A stretch of 22,944 bases of DNA from Actinomycetota bacterium. GTDB lineage: Bacteria > Actinomycetota > Actinomycetes > Nanopelagicales > Nanopelagicaceae. Positions within the stretch are counted from its first letter, which is position 1, and each line of letters begins with the position of its first letter. The stretch lies in NCBI GenBank assembly GCA_010028225.1, contig RGOY01000006.1, positions 1 through 22,944 on the forward strand, written 5' to 3'. The notes beneath the pieces are model-generated. The model saw only the letters and a program-made list of their open reading frames with translations. It was not told the origin of the DNA and ran no database searches. Positions 8,339 through 15,550 of this stretch are shown in pieces. The position numbers and the translations under genes are program-made.

Positions 8339-8407
8339 AATATTCGTTTAAGATTCAACTTCTTCCCTCAAACCTAGTGATATCGACATAAGATTAGAAG
8401 GAGTTCT

Positions 8408-8596
8408 ATGGAAATCATTCTCGTCATCGGTCGAGTGCTCTTCGCACTCCTCTTCATCTCATCTGGTCTTGCACACTTCGCACAGCGAGATGCGATGACT
8501 GGCTATGCCCAGTTCAAGAAAGTCCCGGCAGCTAAATTCTCTGTACTTCTCTCAGATTTCGGACCATCGGTAACCGAACCATTCTTTGAAATGTAA
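8408..8596 (+). CDS. Short DoxX-family protein, C-terminally truncated
   Basis: This gene has a clear ribosome site (AGAAGGAG) before its ATG. Its 62 residues begin with a hydrophobic segment (about 1-24, MEIILVIGRVLFALLFISSG) and AMTGYAQFKKVPAA, the N-terminal third of DoxX family membrane proteins. Ordinary members have about 120-150 residues and four membrane segments. Here the protein stops after VTEPFFEM, and none of the three downstream frames continues the family sequence before the terminator at 8621. It is therefore either a remnant or a genuinely short one-helix protein; the intact ribosome site and own terminator leave the second possibility open. It precedes a TauE/SafE exporter, a common neighbour of DoxX in sulfur/thiol-related loci. 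Confidence 0.7.
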   Translation: MEIILVIGRVLFALLFISSGLAHFAQRDAMTGYAQFKKVPAAKFSVLLSDFGPSVTEPFFEM

Positions 8597-8620
8597 CTAT
8601 TCGCTCACAATCAGTTCATC

Positions 8621-8655
8621 CAAAACCCCAGGTTCCTAGAGAGCCTGGGGTTTTG
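8621..8655. terminator. Rho-independent terminator after the DoxX fragment
   Basis: A perfect 12-base stem (CAAAACCCCAGG with CCTGGGGTTTTG) encloses an 11-base loop, 24 bases after the stop at 8596 and about 20 bases before the next gene. The following gene must therefore have its own promoter or depend on readthrough. Confidence 0.88.
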
Positions 8656-8675
8656 TTGTGAGATAGTTCCTTCTC

Positions 8676-9422
8676 ATGGAGATAGTCATCGCCTTGATTG
8701 CCGGTTTATTTATCGGCTTGGTCCTGGGATTTGTTGGCGCAGGCGGAGCGATGCTCGCTCTTCCCATCATGATCTACCTCCTTGACTTCACTGCCCTACA
8801 AGCAACGACTGCAGCCATGGTCGTAGTTGGCCTTGCGGCTCTCGCCGGAGCAAGAGAGCGATTTAAAAAGGGTGAGGTGCTGGTACGTGAAGCAATCACG
8901 ATTTCATCTCTTGGATTGGCCACAAATGTCACCTTCTCGAGCCTGGCTAAAGAGTTCAGCGACTCGACCATCACGGCTGGCCTCGCCATTGTTCTTGTTT
9001 TCGCTGGCTGGTCGATGCTGCTCAAGCCCTTCAAGCCTGGGCCTGAGAGACGAATGTCAACGCCGATTCTTGTACTTCTTGCACTGACTATCGGGGCCAT
9101 CACGGGAACTTTCGGGATCGGGGGTGGATTCATCGCAATCCCCATCCTCGTTCTTTTCTACAACACTCCACTTGCCAAAGCTTCAGGTACATCACTTTTA
9201 ATCATCTTCCTTAACTCCAGCATCGCATTCCTCTCACGATTTCAAAGCTGGAACGAGGTGGATTGGCATCTACCGGTACTGATGGCAGCGATGGCGATTG
9301 TGATCTCTTCTATGGCGGCAAGGCTAAAGGTCTCCTCAGATATTCTGAAGAAGTCTTTTGCTCTCCTGCTTTTTGCTGTTGCTCTTTTCACTCTCCTCGA
9401 GACTTTCATGATTTCTTTATAG
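8676..9422 (+). CDS. TauE/SafE family anion exporter
   Basis: This 248-residue inner-membrane protein has about eight transmembrane segments and the two-fold internal repeat of the TauE/SafE (DUF81) family. The first half has GFVGAGGAMLALPIM and the second has GTFGIGGGFIAIPIL. Family members are thought to move sulfite, sulfoacetate or other sulfur-containing organic anions. The length is typical. The ATG at 8676 has no good ribosome site, and a GATAGT hexamer lies 8 bases upstream. The gene follows a terminator and is 10 bases before the DUF305 gene, so these two may be one unit. The transported substrate cannot be read from the sequence. Confidence 0.9.
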   Translation: MEIVIALIAGLFIGLVLGFVGAGGAMLALPIMIYLLDFTALQATTAAMVVVGLAALAGARERFKKGEVLVREAITISSLGLATNVTFSSLAKEFSDSTITAGLAIVLVFAGWSMLLKPFKPGPERRMSTPILVLLALTIGAITGTFGIGGGFIAIPILVLFYNTPLAKASGTSLLIIFLNSSIAFLSRFQSWNEVDWHLPVLMAAMAIVISSMAARLKVSSDILKKSFALLLFAVALFTLLETFMISL

Positions 9423-9425
9423 ACT
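9420..9425 (+). promoter_or_regulatory. Putative -10 element of the DUF305 gene
   Basis: TAGACT overlaps the stop codon of the upstream gene and ends 7 bases before the ATG at 9433. No Shine-Dalgarno is present between them. Confidence 0.3.
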
Positions 9426-9432
9426 GCTTCTC

Positions 9433-10014
9433 ATGACTTCACCTCAATCGAAGCGTATCCGCACTATTTTTGCTCTCGTCATTACGGTATTTTCGGTAGC
9501 GGCATTCGCATTGGTTATTGGGAAAGATTCTGGTTCATCTAGTTCTGGTAATAGCGATTCCACAAAGGCCCTTTCATCATCAGAGATCGACTTTCTCACC
9601 ATGATGATTCCCCATCACGAACAAGCAATCGAAATGTCAGGGCTTGCCCTGACGAGAAGTGATGATGATGAAGTGTTGCAACTGGCAGAGCAGATCAAGA
9701 ACGCTCAAGGTCCCGAGATCAGTCAGATGCGCTCCCTCTTGCAAGAATTTGGTATCGAGGAGAATCCTTCGAGTCATGGTGCTCATATGCATGGCATGCT
9801 CACTGACAGCGAGATGCGCGAATTGGAAGCGGCGATCGGGAGCACTTTCGACCGATTGTTCTTAACGGGGATGATCAAACATCACGAGGGGGCTATCGAT
9901 ATGGTCGCTCTTGTCGGAGACTCACAGCGGCTCTCGTCATTGGGCGAAGCGATATTTACCGCGCAAAATGATGAGATCGCAAAGATGCAGGAGATGCTGG
10001 CGCGAAAGGGATAA
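9433..10014 (+). CDS. DUF305 family protein, membrane-anchored, His/Met rich
   Basis: This is a 193-residue protein with an N-terminal membrane anchor or signal segment (about 10-30), a Ser/Gly linker, and a helical ferritin-like DUF305 domain. The duplicated HHE motif is clear: MMIPHHEQAIEM (57-68) and GMIKHHEGAIDM (146-157), with a His/Met-rich HGAHMHGM between them. DUF305 proteins are usually linked to copper or other metal handling outside the cytoplasm, and the His/Met pattern fits metal binding. There is no lipobox cysteine after the hydrophobic segment. It is separated from the TauE-like gene by 10 bases. The metal and the physiological role are not shown. Confidence 0.9.
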   Translation: MTSPQSKRIRTIFALVITVFSVAAFALVIGKDSGSSSSGNSDSTKALSSSEIDFLTMMIPHHEQAIEMSGLALTRSDDDEVLQLAEQIKNAQGPEISQMRSLLQEFGIEENPSSHGAHMHGMLTDSEMRELEAAIGSTFDRLFLTGMIKHHEGAIDMVALVGDSQRLSSLGEAIFTAQNDEIAKMQEMLARKG

Positions 10015-10017
10015 CCT
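10012..10017 (+). promoter_or_regulatory. Putative -10 element of the YbaK-type gene
   Basis: TAACCT shares the TAA stop of the DUF305 gene and ends 8 bases before the ATG at 10026. No ribosome site is seen. Weak evidence taken alone. Confidence 0.25.
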
Positions 10018-10025
10018 GAGCCGTT

Positions 10026-10529
10026 ATGGAAGAAGTTCTCTCCAAGGCAGCGGTACAACGAGTTCGAGCTGCAATTGCGGCAAACTCGCTTCCTGGAGAA
10101 ATCAAGGTCTTGAATGAGAGCGCGAGAACTGCTGCCGAAGCAGCGACTGCACTCGGCGTAGGGGTTGGCCAAATTGCCTCATCTCTTGTCTTCCGACTCC
10201 CAGACGGTGCGCCACTTTTAATCATCACCTCAGGTCGACATCGAGTGGATACGAAGAAGGTTGCATCTGCGCTCGGGGTGGAGAAGCTCTCTCGCGCAGA
10301 TATCGATTGGGTGAAATCAGTCAGCGGATTCTCGGTTGGTGGTGTTGCGCCAATCGGCTGGCAGAGTGAGAACCTCACAACGCAAGTGAGAATAGTGATC
10401 GATGAAGCGCTCGATGACTATGACGTAGTTTGGGCTGCAGCTGGTCACCCACATGCTGTCTTTCCAACGTCATTTGCTGAATTGCAAGCTGTGACAGGAG
10501 CTACGAGGATGAAAGTCAGCGCGGACTAG
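10026..10529 (+). CDS. YbaK/EbsC family aminoacyl-tRNA deacylase
   Basis: This 167-residue cytoplasmic protein belongs to the YbaK/ProX editing superfamily, which hydrolyses mischarged tRNAs such as Cys-tRNA(Pro) or Ala-tRNA(Pro). Recognisable parts are IASSLVFRLPDG (50-61), the SGRHRVDTKKVASALG helix (69-84), GFSVGGVAPIGW (101-112) and WAAAGHPHAVFPTSF (136-150). In E. coli YbaK a catalytic Lys follows the VF strand; here the residue is Arg (VFR), so the exact specificity is uncertain. It begins 11 bases after the DUF305 gene. A TAACCT hexamer overlapping that gene's stop lies 8 bases before the ATG. Probably a housekeeping gene unconnected to the metal and carotenoid genes around it. Confidence 0.87.
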   Translation: MEEVLSKAAVQRVRAAIAANSLPGEIKVLNESARTAAEAATALGVGVGQIASSLVFRLPDGAPLLIITSGRHRVDTKKVASALGVEKLSRADIDWVKSVSGFSVGGVAPIGWQSENLTTQVRIVIDEALDDYDVVWAAAGHPHAVFPTSFAELQAVTGATRMKVSAD

Positions 10530-10571
10530 AAGATGAGGGCGCATCAACAAGTGCTTCTACTGGTCGATAAA

Positions 10572-10584
10572 TCATGTGTCATGA
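10572..10584. promoter_or_regulatory. Palindrome ahead of the carotenoid-tailoring operon
   Basis: TCATG-TGT-CATGA is a perfect 5-base inverted repeat. It lies just before TATGTT (10586-10591), a possible -10 hexamer, in the 93-base gap upstream of the alpha/beta hydrolase gene. The position between where a -35 and -10 would be suggests an operator, but the arms are short and this could be chance. Confidence 0.3.
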
Positions 10585-10622
10585 ATATGTTTTTCGTTTC
10601 AAGTGTGACTCTGGCAATCTAA

Positions 10623-11435
10623 ATGTCACTGGTCACCCAAGTCTTCTCACCACAACCAGCGTCAAAAAGCAAAGCTGGTGATTTCGAGGACATTCTGTTG
10701 GTCCATGGCATGGGCTCGGCCAGCACGGCATGGCGCCTGCTCCTTCCGGAATTGCGAAAACACTTTCGAGTGATCACCGTTGATCTTCCGGGCCATGGCA
10801 GGACGCCTTACTACAAGGGAACTGCGATGGACCCAATTTCATTAGCTCATCAAATTCACGATGAAATGAACTCCCTCTCGACCGGCTATCACCTCGTTGG
10901 AAATTCACTCGGTGGCTGGATAACTCTCGAAATGGCTGCTCATTTCTCAGAGCCAGTCAAGTCGGTGACTGCACTGGCTCCTGCCGGTCTATGGATCAAC
11001 CCATTCCAACGTAGATATCCGGCAACAGCATTTCTTCGAATGTTCGCTAAAGCAACGAAGCCGCTTACTCCGCTCTTTCTCCATTTTGACTGGGCTCGTT
11101 CTCTCGGCTTTGCCACAGTCAGTCCACGATGGAAGCAATTCCCTTATCTGTTGTGTATTGATGCCGTCAAGGCAATGTCTGAATCAACTGGCTATTACCC
11201 AGCCTTTGATGCGATGTTGATGAAACGATTCGAAAGCGAGATCTCATCCCGTGTTCCTGTCACTGTCGTATTCGGCGATAGTGATAACACTTTGCCAGCA
11301 ACTACTTGTCAAGAGAGATCTCTAGTCCCCTCGCATGCCCGCTGGGTTATTTTGCCGGCAACGGGGCATGCGCCAATGTGGGATAGCGTTCCAGAAGTCG
11401 TGTCGGAGATCCTGATTACGAGTGGTCGCCGATGA
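10623..11435 (+). CDS. Alpha/beta hydrolase, first gene of the carotenoid-tailoring block
   Basis: This 270-residue soluble alpha/beta-fold enzyme has LLVHGMGSAS (25-34, oxyanion hole), DLPGHGRT (54-61), the nucleophile elbow GNSLGG (93-98, Ser95), an acid in FGDSDN (219 or 221) and the catalytic His in ATGHAPMWD (His249). The triad is complete, so it is probably an active esterase, hydrolase or acyl-transfer enzyme; the substrate is unknown. It overlaps the crtA-like gene by ATGA (start 11432, stop 11433-11435) and so is coupled to the carotenoid genes. That makes a role on a carotenoid ester or glycoside conceivable, but this is inference. The ATG at 10623 has no ribosome site, and no better start is seen upstream of the first beta strand. 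Confidence 0.85.
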   Translation: MSLVTQVFSPQPASKSKAGDFEDILLVHGMGSASTAWRLLLPELRKHFRVITVDLPGHGRTPYYKGTAMDPISLAHQIHDEMNSLSTGYHLVGNSLGGWITLEMAAHFSEPVKSVTALAPAGLWINPFQRRYPATAFLRMFAKATKPLTPLFLHFDWARSLGFATVSPRWKQFPYLLCIDAVKAMSESTGYYPAFDAMLMKRFESEISSRVPVTVVFGDSDNTLPATTCQERSLVPSHARWVILPATGHAPMWDSVPEVVSEILITSGRR

Positions 11436-12091
11436 AAGAGATCCAACTCGTCTTCTATCGAATAAGCGGGAGCAGTATTCCGTGGGCAATTTCTCGGATG
11501 GCCCTTGATCGACGGTTAATGAAGAGAGCGAATCTAGATTTTTGGAAACTACTAGGAACTGGAACTGGCGAGACATTTACGGTGAAGGATGCCGACCCAT
11601 TTCGATGGGGAGCGTTGATGGTTGGTGAAACTTTTCCCTCAATGCAACATTGGACCTCTCGTGCCAGAGCGGTGAAAGTGTTTCGCCTTGCTCCGATCTC
11701 GGTTCATGGCTCGTGGTCGCGAAAGTTACCGTTTGCGAATCTGCTCTCCCCCAGGCAGGAGAGCGAGATGAAGTCATGGGATGGACCAGTCGCCGCAATC
11801 ACTCGAGCTCGGATCAAATGGCATGACAACGTGAAATTTTGGCGCGCTGTGCCTCCCGTCAATGAGAGTCTTCATTCAAGCCCTGGATTGATCAAGGCAA
11901 TTGGAATCGGAGAAGCTCCGATTGGTCTACAGGGGACTTTCTCTCTCTGGGAGTCAGCCAGCGCGATCAGGGATTTTGCCTATCGCACTCCGGCACATCA
12001 ACGCGCCATTGAAGCTACGCGCCAAATCCGATGGTATTCGGAGGAGATGTTCGCTCGCTTTGCAGTTCTCGAAGAGTCTGGAGATTGGTAG
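11432..12091 (+). CDS. crtA: Spheroidene monooxygenase-like carotenoid ketolase
   Basis: This 219-residue protein aligns by eye with Rhodobacter CrtA along its length. FWKLLGTGTGETFT (37-50) matches FWKMFGSGTGQGFT. GIGEAPIGLQGTFSLW (158-173) matches GIGEVPFVQQVTFSIW. The TPAHQRAI segment (His189) and WYSEEMFARFAVL (201-213) match its C-terminus. CrtA oxidises C-2 of acyclic (psi) carotenoid ends to a 2-keto group, and relatives can stop at 2-hydroxylation. It starts inside the stop of the alpha/beta hydrolase gene (ATGA) and ends 17 bases before the cruF-like gene. The neighbours supply the 1-hydroxy and 3,4-didehydro groups that CrtA substrates usually carry, which supports the call. The exact product is inferred. 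Confidence 0.88.
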   Translation: MKEIQLVFYRISGSSIPWAISRMALDRRLMKRANLDFWKLLGTGTGETFTVKDADPFRWGALMVGETFPSMQHWTSRARAVKVFRLAPISVHGSWSRKLPFANLLSPRQESEMKSWDGPVAAITRARIKWHDNVKFWRAVPPVNESLHSSPGLIKAIGIGEAPIGLQGTFSLWESASAIRDFAYRTPAHQRAIEATRQIRWYSEEMFARFAVLEESGDW

Positions 12092-12096
12092 AAAGT

Positions 12097-12102
12097 TACA
12101 AT
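12097..12102 (+). promoter_or_regulatory. Putative -10 element of the cruF-like gene
   Basis: TACAAT differs from TATAAT at one position and ends 6 bases before the ATG at 12109, within the 17-base gap after the crtA-like gene. It could give an internal leaderless transcript. No -35 box is visible. Confidence 0.4.
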
Positions 12103-12108
12103 CTCCTC

Positions 12109-12918
12109 ATGTCGATTCGGCAGTACATTCCCCGCCGCAAGGTTCGACAGACTTTCTCACTTCGTGAGGCATTCTCGCTTTACTTCGTCTTTACTATCGC
12201 GCTCTTCTTGCAAGTCTCCTATCCATTACTTGACGGGGAAACTCTTCGAATCGTCACGCTAGCGATTGTCTATTGGTCTGCTGGCGCGATGTTGTTACAC
12301 GCGCTCTATAGCTACGGATTGAAGTTTGCCTTGCGCTTCCTTGCAATCACTTGGAGTTATTCATTTCTCGTCGAGCAGATCGGTCATCGGACTGGTTGGC
12401 CCTTTGGCGTATACGAATACGACGCCTCACTCGCCTACCAAGTTTTTGATATCCCGCTCGTCGTGCCCTTCGCATGGGTGATGATGTCTTATCCAATCCT
12501 GATTGTTGCGCGCAGAGTTGCACCGAGATGGGTTTTTCTCTATGGCGGACTTGGGTTGATGATCTGGGATTTCTTTCTCGACCCTCAGATGGTGATAGCA
12601 GGGCGATGGACTTGGACGATAGACGGAGCAACGGTTCCCTTTCAACCGATGATTCCGCTATCAAATGCCTTCGGCTGGCTTTTAAGCGGAATGGGTCTGA
12701 TGGCAATTTTGCATAGCTCGCTTCCGCGTGAACGGATGAAGCGCGGACTTTCAAGTGCGATCCCCGACTTCTTCTTGGTCTGGACTGTCTTTGGTGGCGT
12801 GATTGGAAATATCTTCTTCTTTGGATATCCCGCAATTGGAATCTCCGTCGGGACGCTCTTCTCAATTTATCTAGCGCCCTACTTCATCGCACAACGACTT
12901 GGCAGAAGGGATATATGA
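12109..12918 (+). CDS. cruF: CruF-like carotenoid 1,2-hydratase (DUF422)
   Basis: This 269-residue membrane protein has about seven hydrophobic segments and the DUF422 'carotenoid biosynthesis protein' signature. That signature includes EQIGHRTGWPFGVYEY (89-104), IPLVVPFAWVMMSYP (115-129), WDFFLDP (153-159) and PLSNAFGW (183-190). Known members add water across the 1,2 double bond of a psi end: CruF on gamma-carotene or lycopene, and the related haloarchaeal CruF in bacterioruberin synthesis. The product is a 1-hydroxy end that can be glycosylated. The frame is open back to 12031 inside the crtA-like gene, but ATG at 12109 gives the normal N-terminus. It overlaps the following glycosyltransferase gene by ATGA. 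The hydratase function is a family inference. Confidence 0.87.
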   Translation: MSIRQYIPRRKVRQTFSLREAFSLYFVFTIALFLQVSYPLLDGETLRIVTLAIVYWSAGAMLLHALYSYGLKFALRFLAITWSYSFLVEQIGHRTGWPFGVYEYDASLAYQVFDIPLVVPFAWVMMSYPILIVARRVAPRWVFLYGGLGLMIWDFFLDPQMVIAGRWTWTIDGATVPFQPMIPLSNAFGWLLSGMGLMAILHSSLPRERMKRGLSSAIPDFFLVWTVFGGVIGNIFFFGYPAIGISVGTLFSIYLAPYFIAQRLGRRDI

Positions 12919-14021
12919 GCCTCATCGAGCTCATCCCGCTCGTACTCTCACTCGTCATCCTCGGCTTTACCTTGCTCAATTCGCTCACACTCTGGTCGAC
13001 TGAGATAACTAAGGATTCAGCAGAGACGAAAACGGCTCACAACTCCATTTCACTTCTCATCCCGATGCGTAATGAGGCTGCAAATGTAGAAGAACTCCTG
13101 CACGCACTAGATAGTGTTGAAGGAATCGAGTCGATTGAAGTGATAGCACTTGATGATCAATCAGAAGATGAGACTTCCCTGCGTTTGAAAGATGCTAATC
13201 GCTCTTATCTTCGCGTCATCGAAGGAAGACCCGTAAGAGAGGGTTGGTTAGGAAAACCTCATGCGATGCAACAACTTTTCGAGGCTTCGAGCAATGAGAT
13301 TCTGGTCTTCATTGATGCCGATGTTCGACTCGAGCCGGATGGAATTAAACGGGCTGTTCTTCTCATGCAAGCCCGTGGGTGGAGATTTATCTGCCCATAT
13401 CCGCGACAGATAGCCCTGACGTTTATTGAGAGGATGGTCCAACCACTTTTGCAATGGTCCTGGTTTGCATCTGTTCCACTTCGATTTGCTGCTTGGCGAC
13501 AAGTACCGTCAATGGCTGTCGGTAATGGTCAGTTCTTCATCGCTGAACGAAAAGCTCTTACAGAGATCGGGGGATTTGAGGGAGTCAAAGGCGAAGTCCT
13601 CGAAGATGTCGAGATGGTTCGGTTACTCTGGCGCAATAAGATAAAAGGATCAGTAATCGATGCCAGTGATCTTGCTTCTTGTCGCATGTATCAGAGTGCA
13701 TCTGAGGTTATCGCGGGTTACAGCAAGTCACTCTGGAAAGCATTTGGATCGCTTTCGGGAGCGATAGCTACGGCATTACTTCTTCTGGCAACGTCTTGGC
13801 TCCCCCTAATCCTTGGGCTCTTGGGTTCTGCTTGGGGTTGGCTGGCTTTTTTTGCGGTCTCTCTCAGTCGTCTTCTAGCAGCTCTTCGCACTAGATCTTT
13901 CTGGCAAGGATTTCTCCTTCATCCCATCAGCGTTGCAATATTGATTTATATCGTGGCAGTTTCGTTCTCCAAGAAACGAAGCGGTGAGCTCTCATGGCGC
14001 GGTCGAGTGATACCAGCATGA
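12915..14021 (+). CDS. Membrane family 2 glycosyltransferase, probably for a carotenoid
   Basis: This 368-residue protein has one N-terminal membrane helix (about 5-27), a cytoplasmic GT-A domain, and two or three C-terminal helices (about 283-350). Catalytic motifs are visible: SLLIPMRNEAANVEELL (46-62), LDDQSEDET (79-87), the DAD metal motif (134-136), and GEVLEDVEM (226-234) with the base-like ED (230-231). The layout matches carotenoid glycosyltransferases such as CruG and CrtQ. It is coupled on both sides by ATGA overlaps, to the cruF-like gene before and the crtD-like gene after. The acceptor is therefore probably the 1-OH made by the hydratase. The sugar donor cannot be told from sequence. 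Confidence 0.85.
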   Translation: MSLIELIPLVLSLVILGFTLLNSLTLWSTEITKDSAETKTAHNSISLLIPMRNEAANVEELLHALDSVEGIESIEVIALDDQSEDETSLRLKDANRSYLRVIEGRPVREGWLGKPHAMQQLFEASSNEILVFIDADVRLEPDGIKRAVLLMQARGWRFICPYPRQIALTFIERMVQPLLQWSWFASVPLRFAAWRQVPSMAVGNGQFFIAERKALTEIGGFEGVKGEVLEDVEMVRLLWRNKIKGSVIDASDLASCRMYQSASEVIAGYSKSLWKAFGSLSGAIATALLLLATSWLPLILGLLGSAWGWLAFFAVSLSRLLAALRTRSFWQGFLLHPISVAILIYIVAVSFSKKRSGELSWRGRVIPA

Positions 14022-15550
14022 GCCACCAGCGCAAAGATGCTCAATCTCTTCGCATTGCCGTGATTGGTGCCGGGCTCGGTGGCATGTCGGCTGCCGCGCG
14101 CCTTGCAAAGCGAGGGCATCAGGTAGAAGTTTTTGAACGAAGCGATCGTGTAGGTGGTAAGTGCCAGACCAAATGGATCGACGGCTATGGTTTCGATACC
14201 GGGCCATCTCTCCTGACCCTTCCCGCTGTTTATCGAGATTTCTTCATGAAAACAGGTAGACCGATCGACCTATCACTTCATGAGGTAGACCCTGCATTTG
14301 CTTATCACTTCGCAGATGGCAAGAAGGTTCTATTCCCCAACTTATCGCGCCACAAGGTTCTCGATTCTATTCGCTCAAGTTTTGGCGATGATGCATCTGA
14401 CCAATGGCGATCATTGATGGAGCGAGCAGAGCGAATGTGGCAAGCATCGAGGCACGACTTCGTTGAGCGAGCGTTGCCGAAGCCAAGCGAGTTGGCCAAG
14501 CGAAAAGGAATCTTGCGAGATCTCGCAACAATTGCCCCTTTTGCAAATCTTCATGACTTCACAAGAAAGCAACTCCAAGATCCACATCTTCGACAGATCA
14601 TTGATCGCTATGCGACCTATACCGGATCTGATCCACGAAAGGTTCCCGCCGTACTTCTCACAATCGCATTTGTCGAAGAGGCATTTGGTGCATGGCATAT
14701 TCAAGGAGGAATTGGCCGACTCTCTGAGATGGTCTACCAGCGAGCCCTCGAACTAGGCGTCACCTTTCATCTCGAGAGCGAGGTGACGTCAATAAATATC
14801 GAGGGAGAAAAAGTCTCTGGCCTCTGCACTGAAGACGGAAGGTCAATCACCTTCGATGTCGTTGTATCTAATGCGGACTCTTATCTTCTCTACAATTCAC
14901 TTCTTACTTCATCACGGGTGAAGAAGGAGCGAGCCAGGATCAACCGCACGACTGCCTCGCTCTCAGGATTCTCAATTCTCTTGGGGCTGAAACCAGCATC
15001 AGAAAGACTCTTCCCTCATCATCACACCGTCTATTTTCCTGAGGATTACGCAGAGGAATTCAATTCTATTTTCAGGAAGCAAGAGCCAGTTGCCGATCCC
15101 ACTTTCTACATCTGTTCACCTCAAGATCCTTCAATGCTTCCCCATCAAGATGCAGAGAGCCTCTTCATCTTGATAAATGCCCCGCGCCATCAACCCCTCG
15201 ATGGTTTCGATTGGAGCAATCCAGAAGTTGTATCCAGCTACGGCGAGTCAATGATTGATCTCCTTGCCAAGAAAATGGGCGAATCAGGTAAAGGGCTTCG
15301 GGGACGGATCCAAGTCAAGGAATTTCGCACTCCTGCAACGATAGAGAGCGAATATGCAAGTCTTGGTGGATCCATCTATGGACCCTCAAGCAACGGGATG
15401 CGAGCAGCATTTCGCAGAGCTCCAAATGTCTCACGACTTAAAGGTCTCTATAACGTCGGTGGCTCCGCTCACCCTGGCGGTGGTTTGCCTCTTGTTGGAC
15501 TCAGCGGCGAGATTGTCGCCGATGCAATCTCGCACTCCGTTAATTCCTAG
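14018..15550 (+). CDS. crtD: CrtI/CrtD-family carotenoid desaturase
   Basis: This 510-residue flavoprotein has an N-terminal FAD dinucleotide-binding motif (IAVIGAGLGGMSAA, 13-26), VGGKCQT (45-51) and GYGFDTGPSLLTLP (56-69). It closes with NVGGSAHPGGGLPLVGLSGE near the C-terminus, the family's flavin-binding end. It is clearly different from the second CrtI protein at 20160. Next to a CruF-like hydratase and a CrtA-like oxygenase, the best reading is a C-3,4 desaturase acting on a 1-hydroxy end (CrtD type). A 4-oxygenase (CrtP/CrtNb-like) or a second phytoene desaturase is possible. The start at 14018 makes ATGA with the glycosyltransferase stop; an in-frame ATG at 13994 is less likely. Its TAG stop shares a CTAG with the stop of the convergent racemase gene. 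Confidence 0.82.
   Translation: MSHQRKDAQSLRIAVIGAGLGGMSAAARLAKRGHQVEVFERSDRVGGKCQTKWIDGYGFDTGPSLLTLPAVYRDFFMKTGRPIDLSLHEVDPAFAYHFADGKKVLFPNLSRHKVLDSIRSSFGDDASDQWRSLMERAERMWQASRHDFVERALPKPSELAKRKGILRDLATIAPFANLHDFTRKQLQDPHLRQIIDRYATYTGSDPRKVPAVLLTIAFVEEAFGAWHIQGGIGRLSEMVYQRALELGVTFHLESEVTSINIEGEKVSGLCTEDGRSITFDVVVSNADSYLLYNSLLTSSRVKKERARINRTTASLSGFSILLGLKPASERLFPHHHTVYFPEDYAEEFNSIFRKQEPVADPTFYICSPQDPSMLPHQDAESLFILINAPRHQPLDGFDWSNPEVVSSYGESMIDLLAKKMGESGKGLRGRIQVKEFRTPATIESEYASLGGSIYGPSSNGMRAAFRRAPNVSRLKGLYNVGGSAHPGGGLPLVGLSGEIVADAISHSVNS

Noticed and set aside
12347..12865. Minus-strand open frame of 172 codons opposite the cruF-like gene
   Set aside because: Very Arg/Ser rich with no domain signs, while the plus strand encodes a clear DUF422 membrane protein.
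12109..12918. A C50 (bacterioruberin-type) pathway
   Set aside because: DUF422 proteins occur in bacterioruberin synthesis, but no UbiA-type lycopene elongase is in the window, and CrtA, GT2 and CrtYd fit C40 end-group chemistry better.
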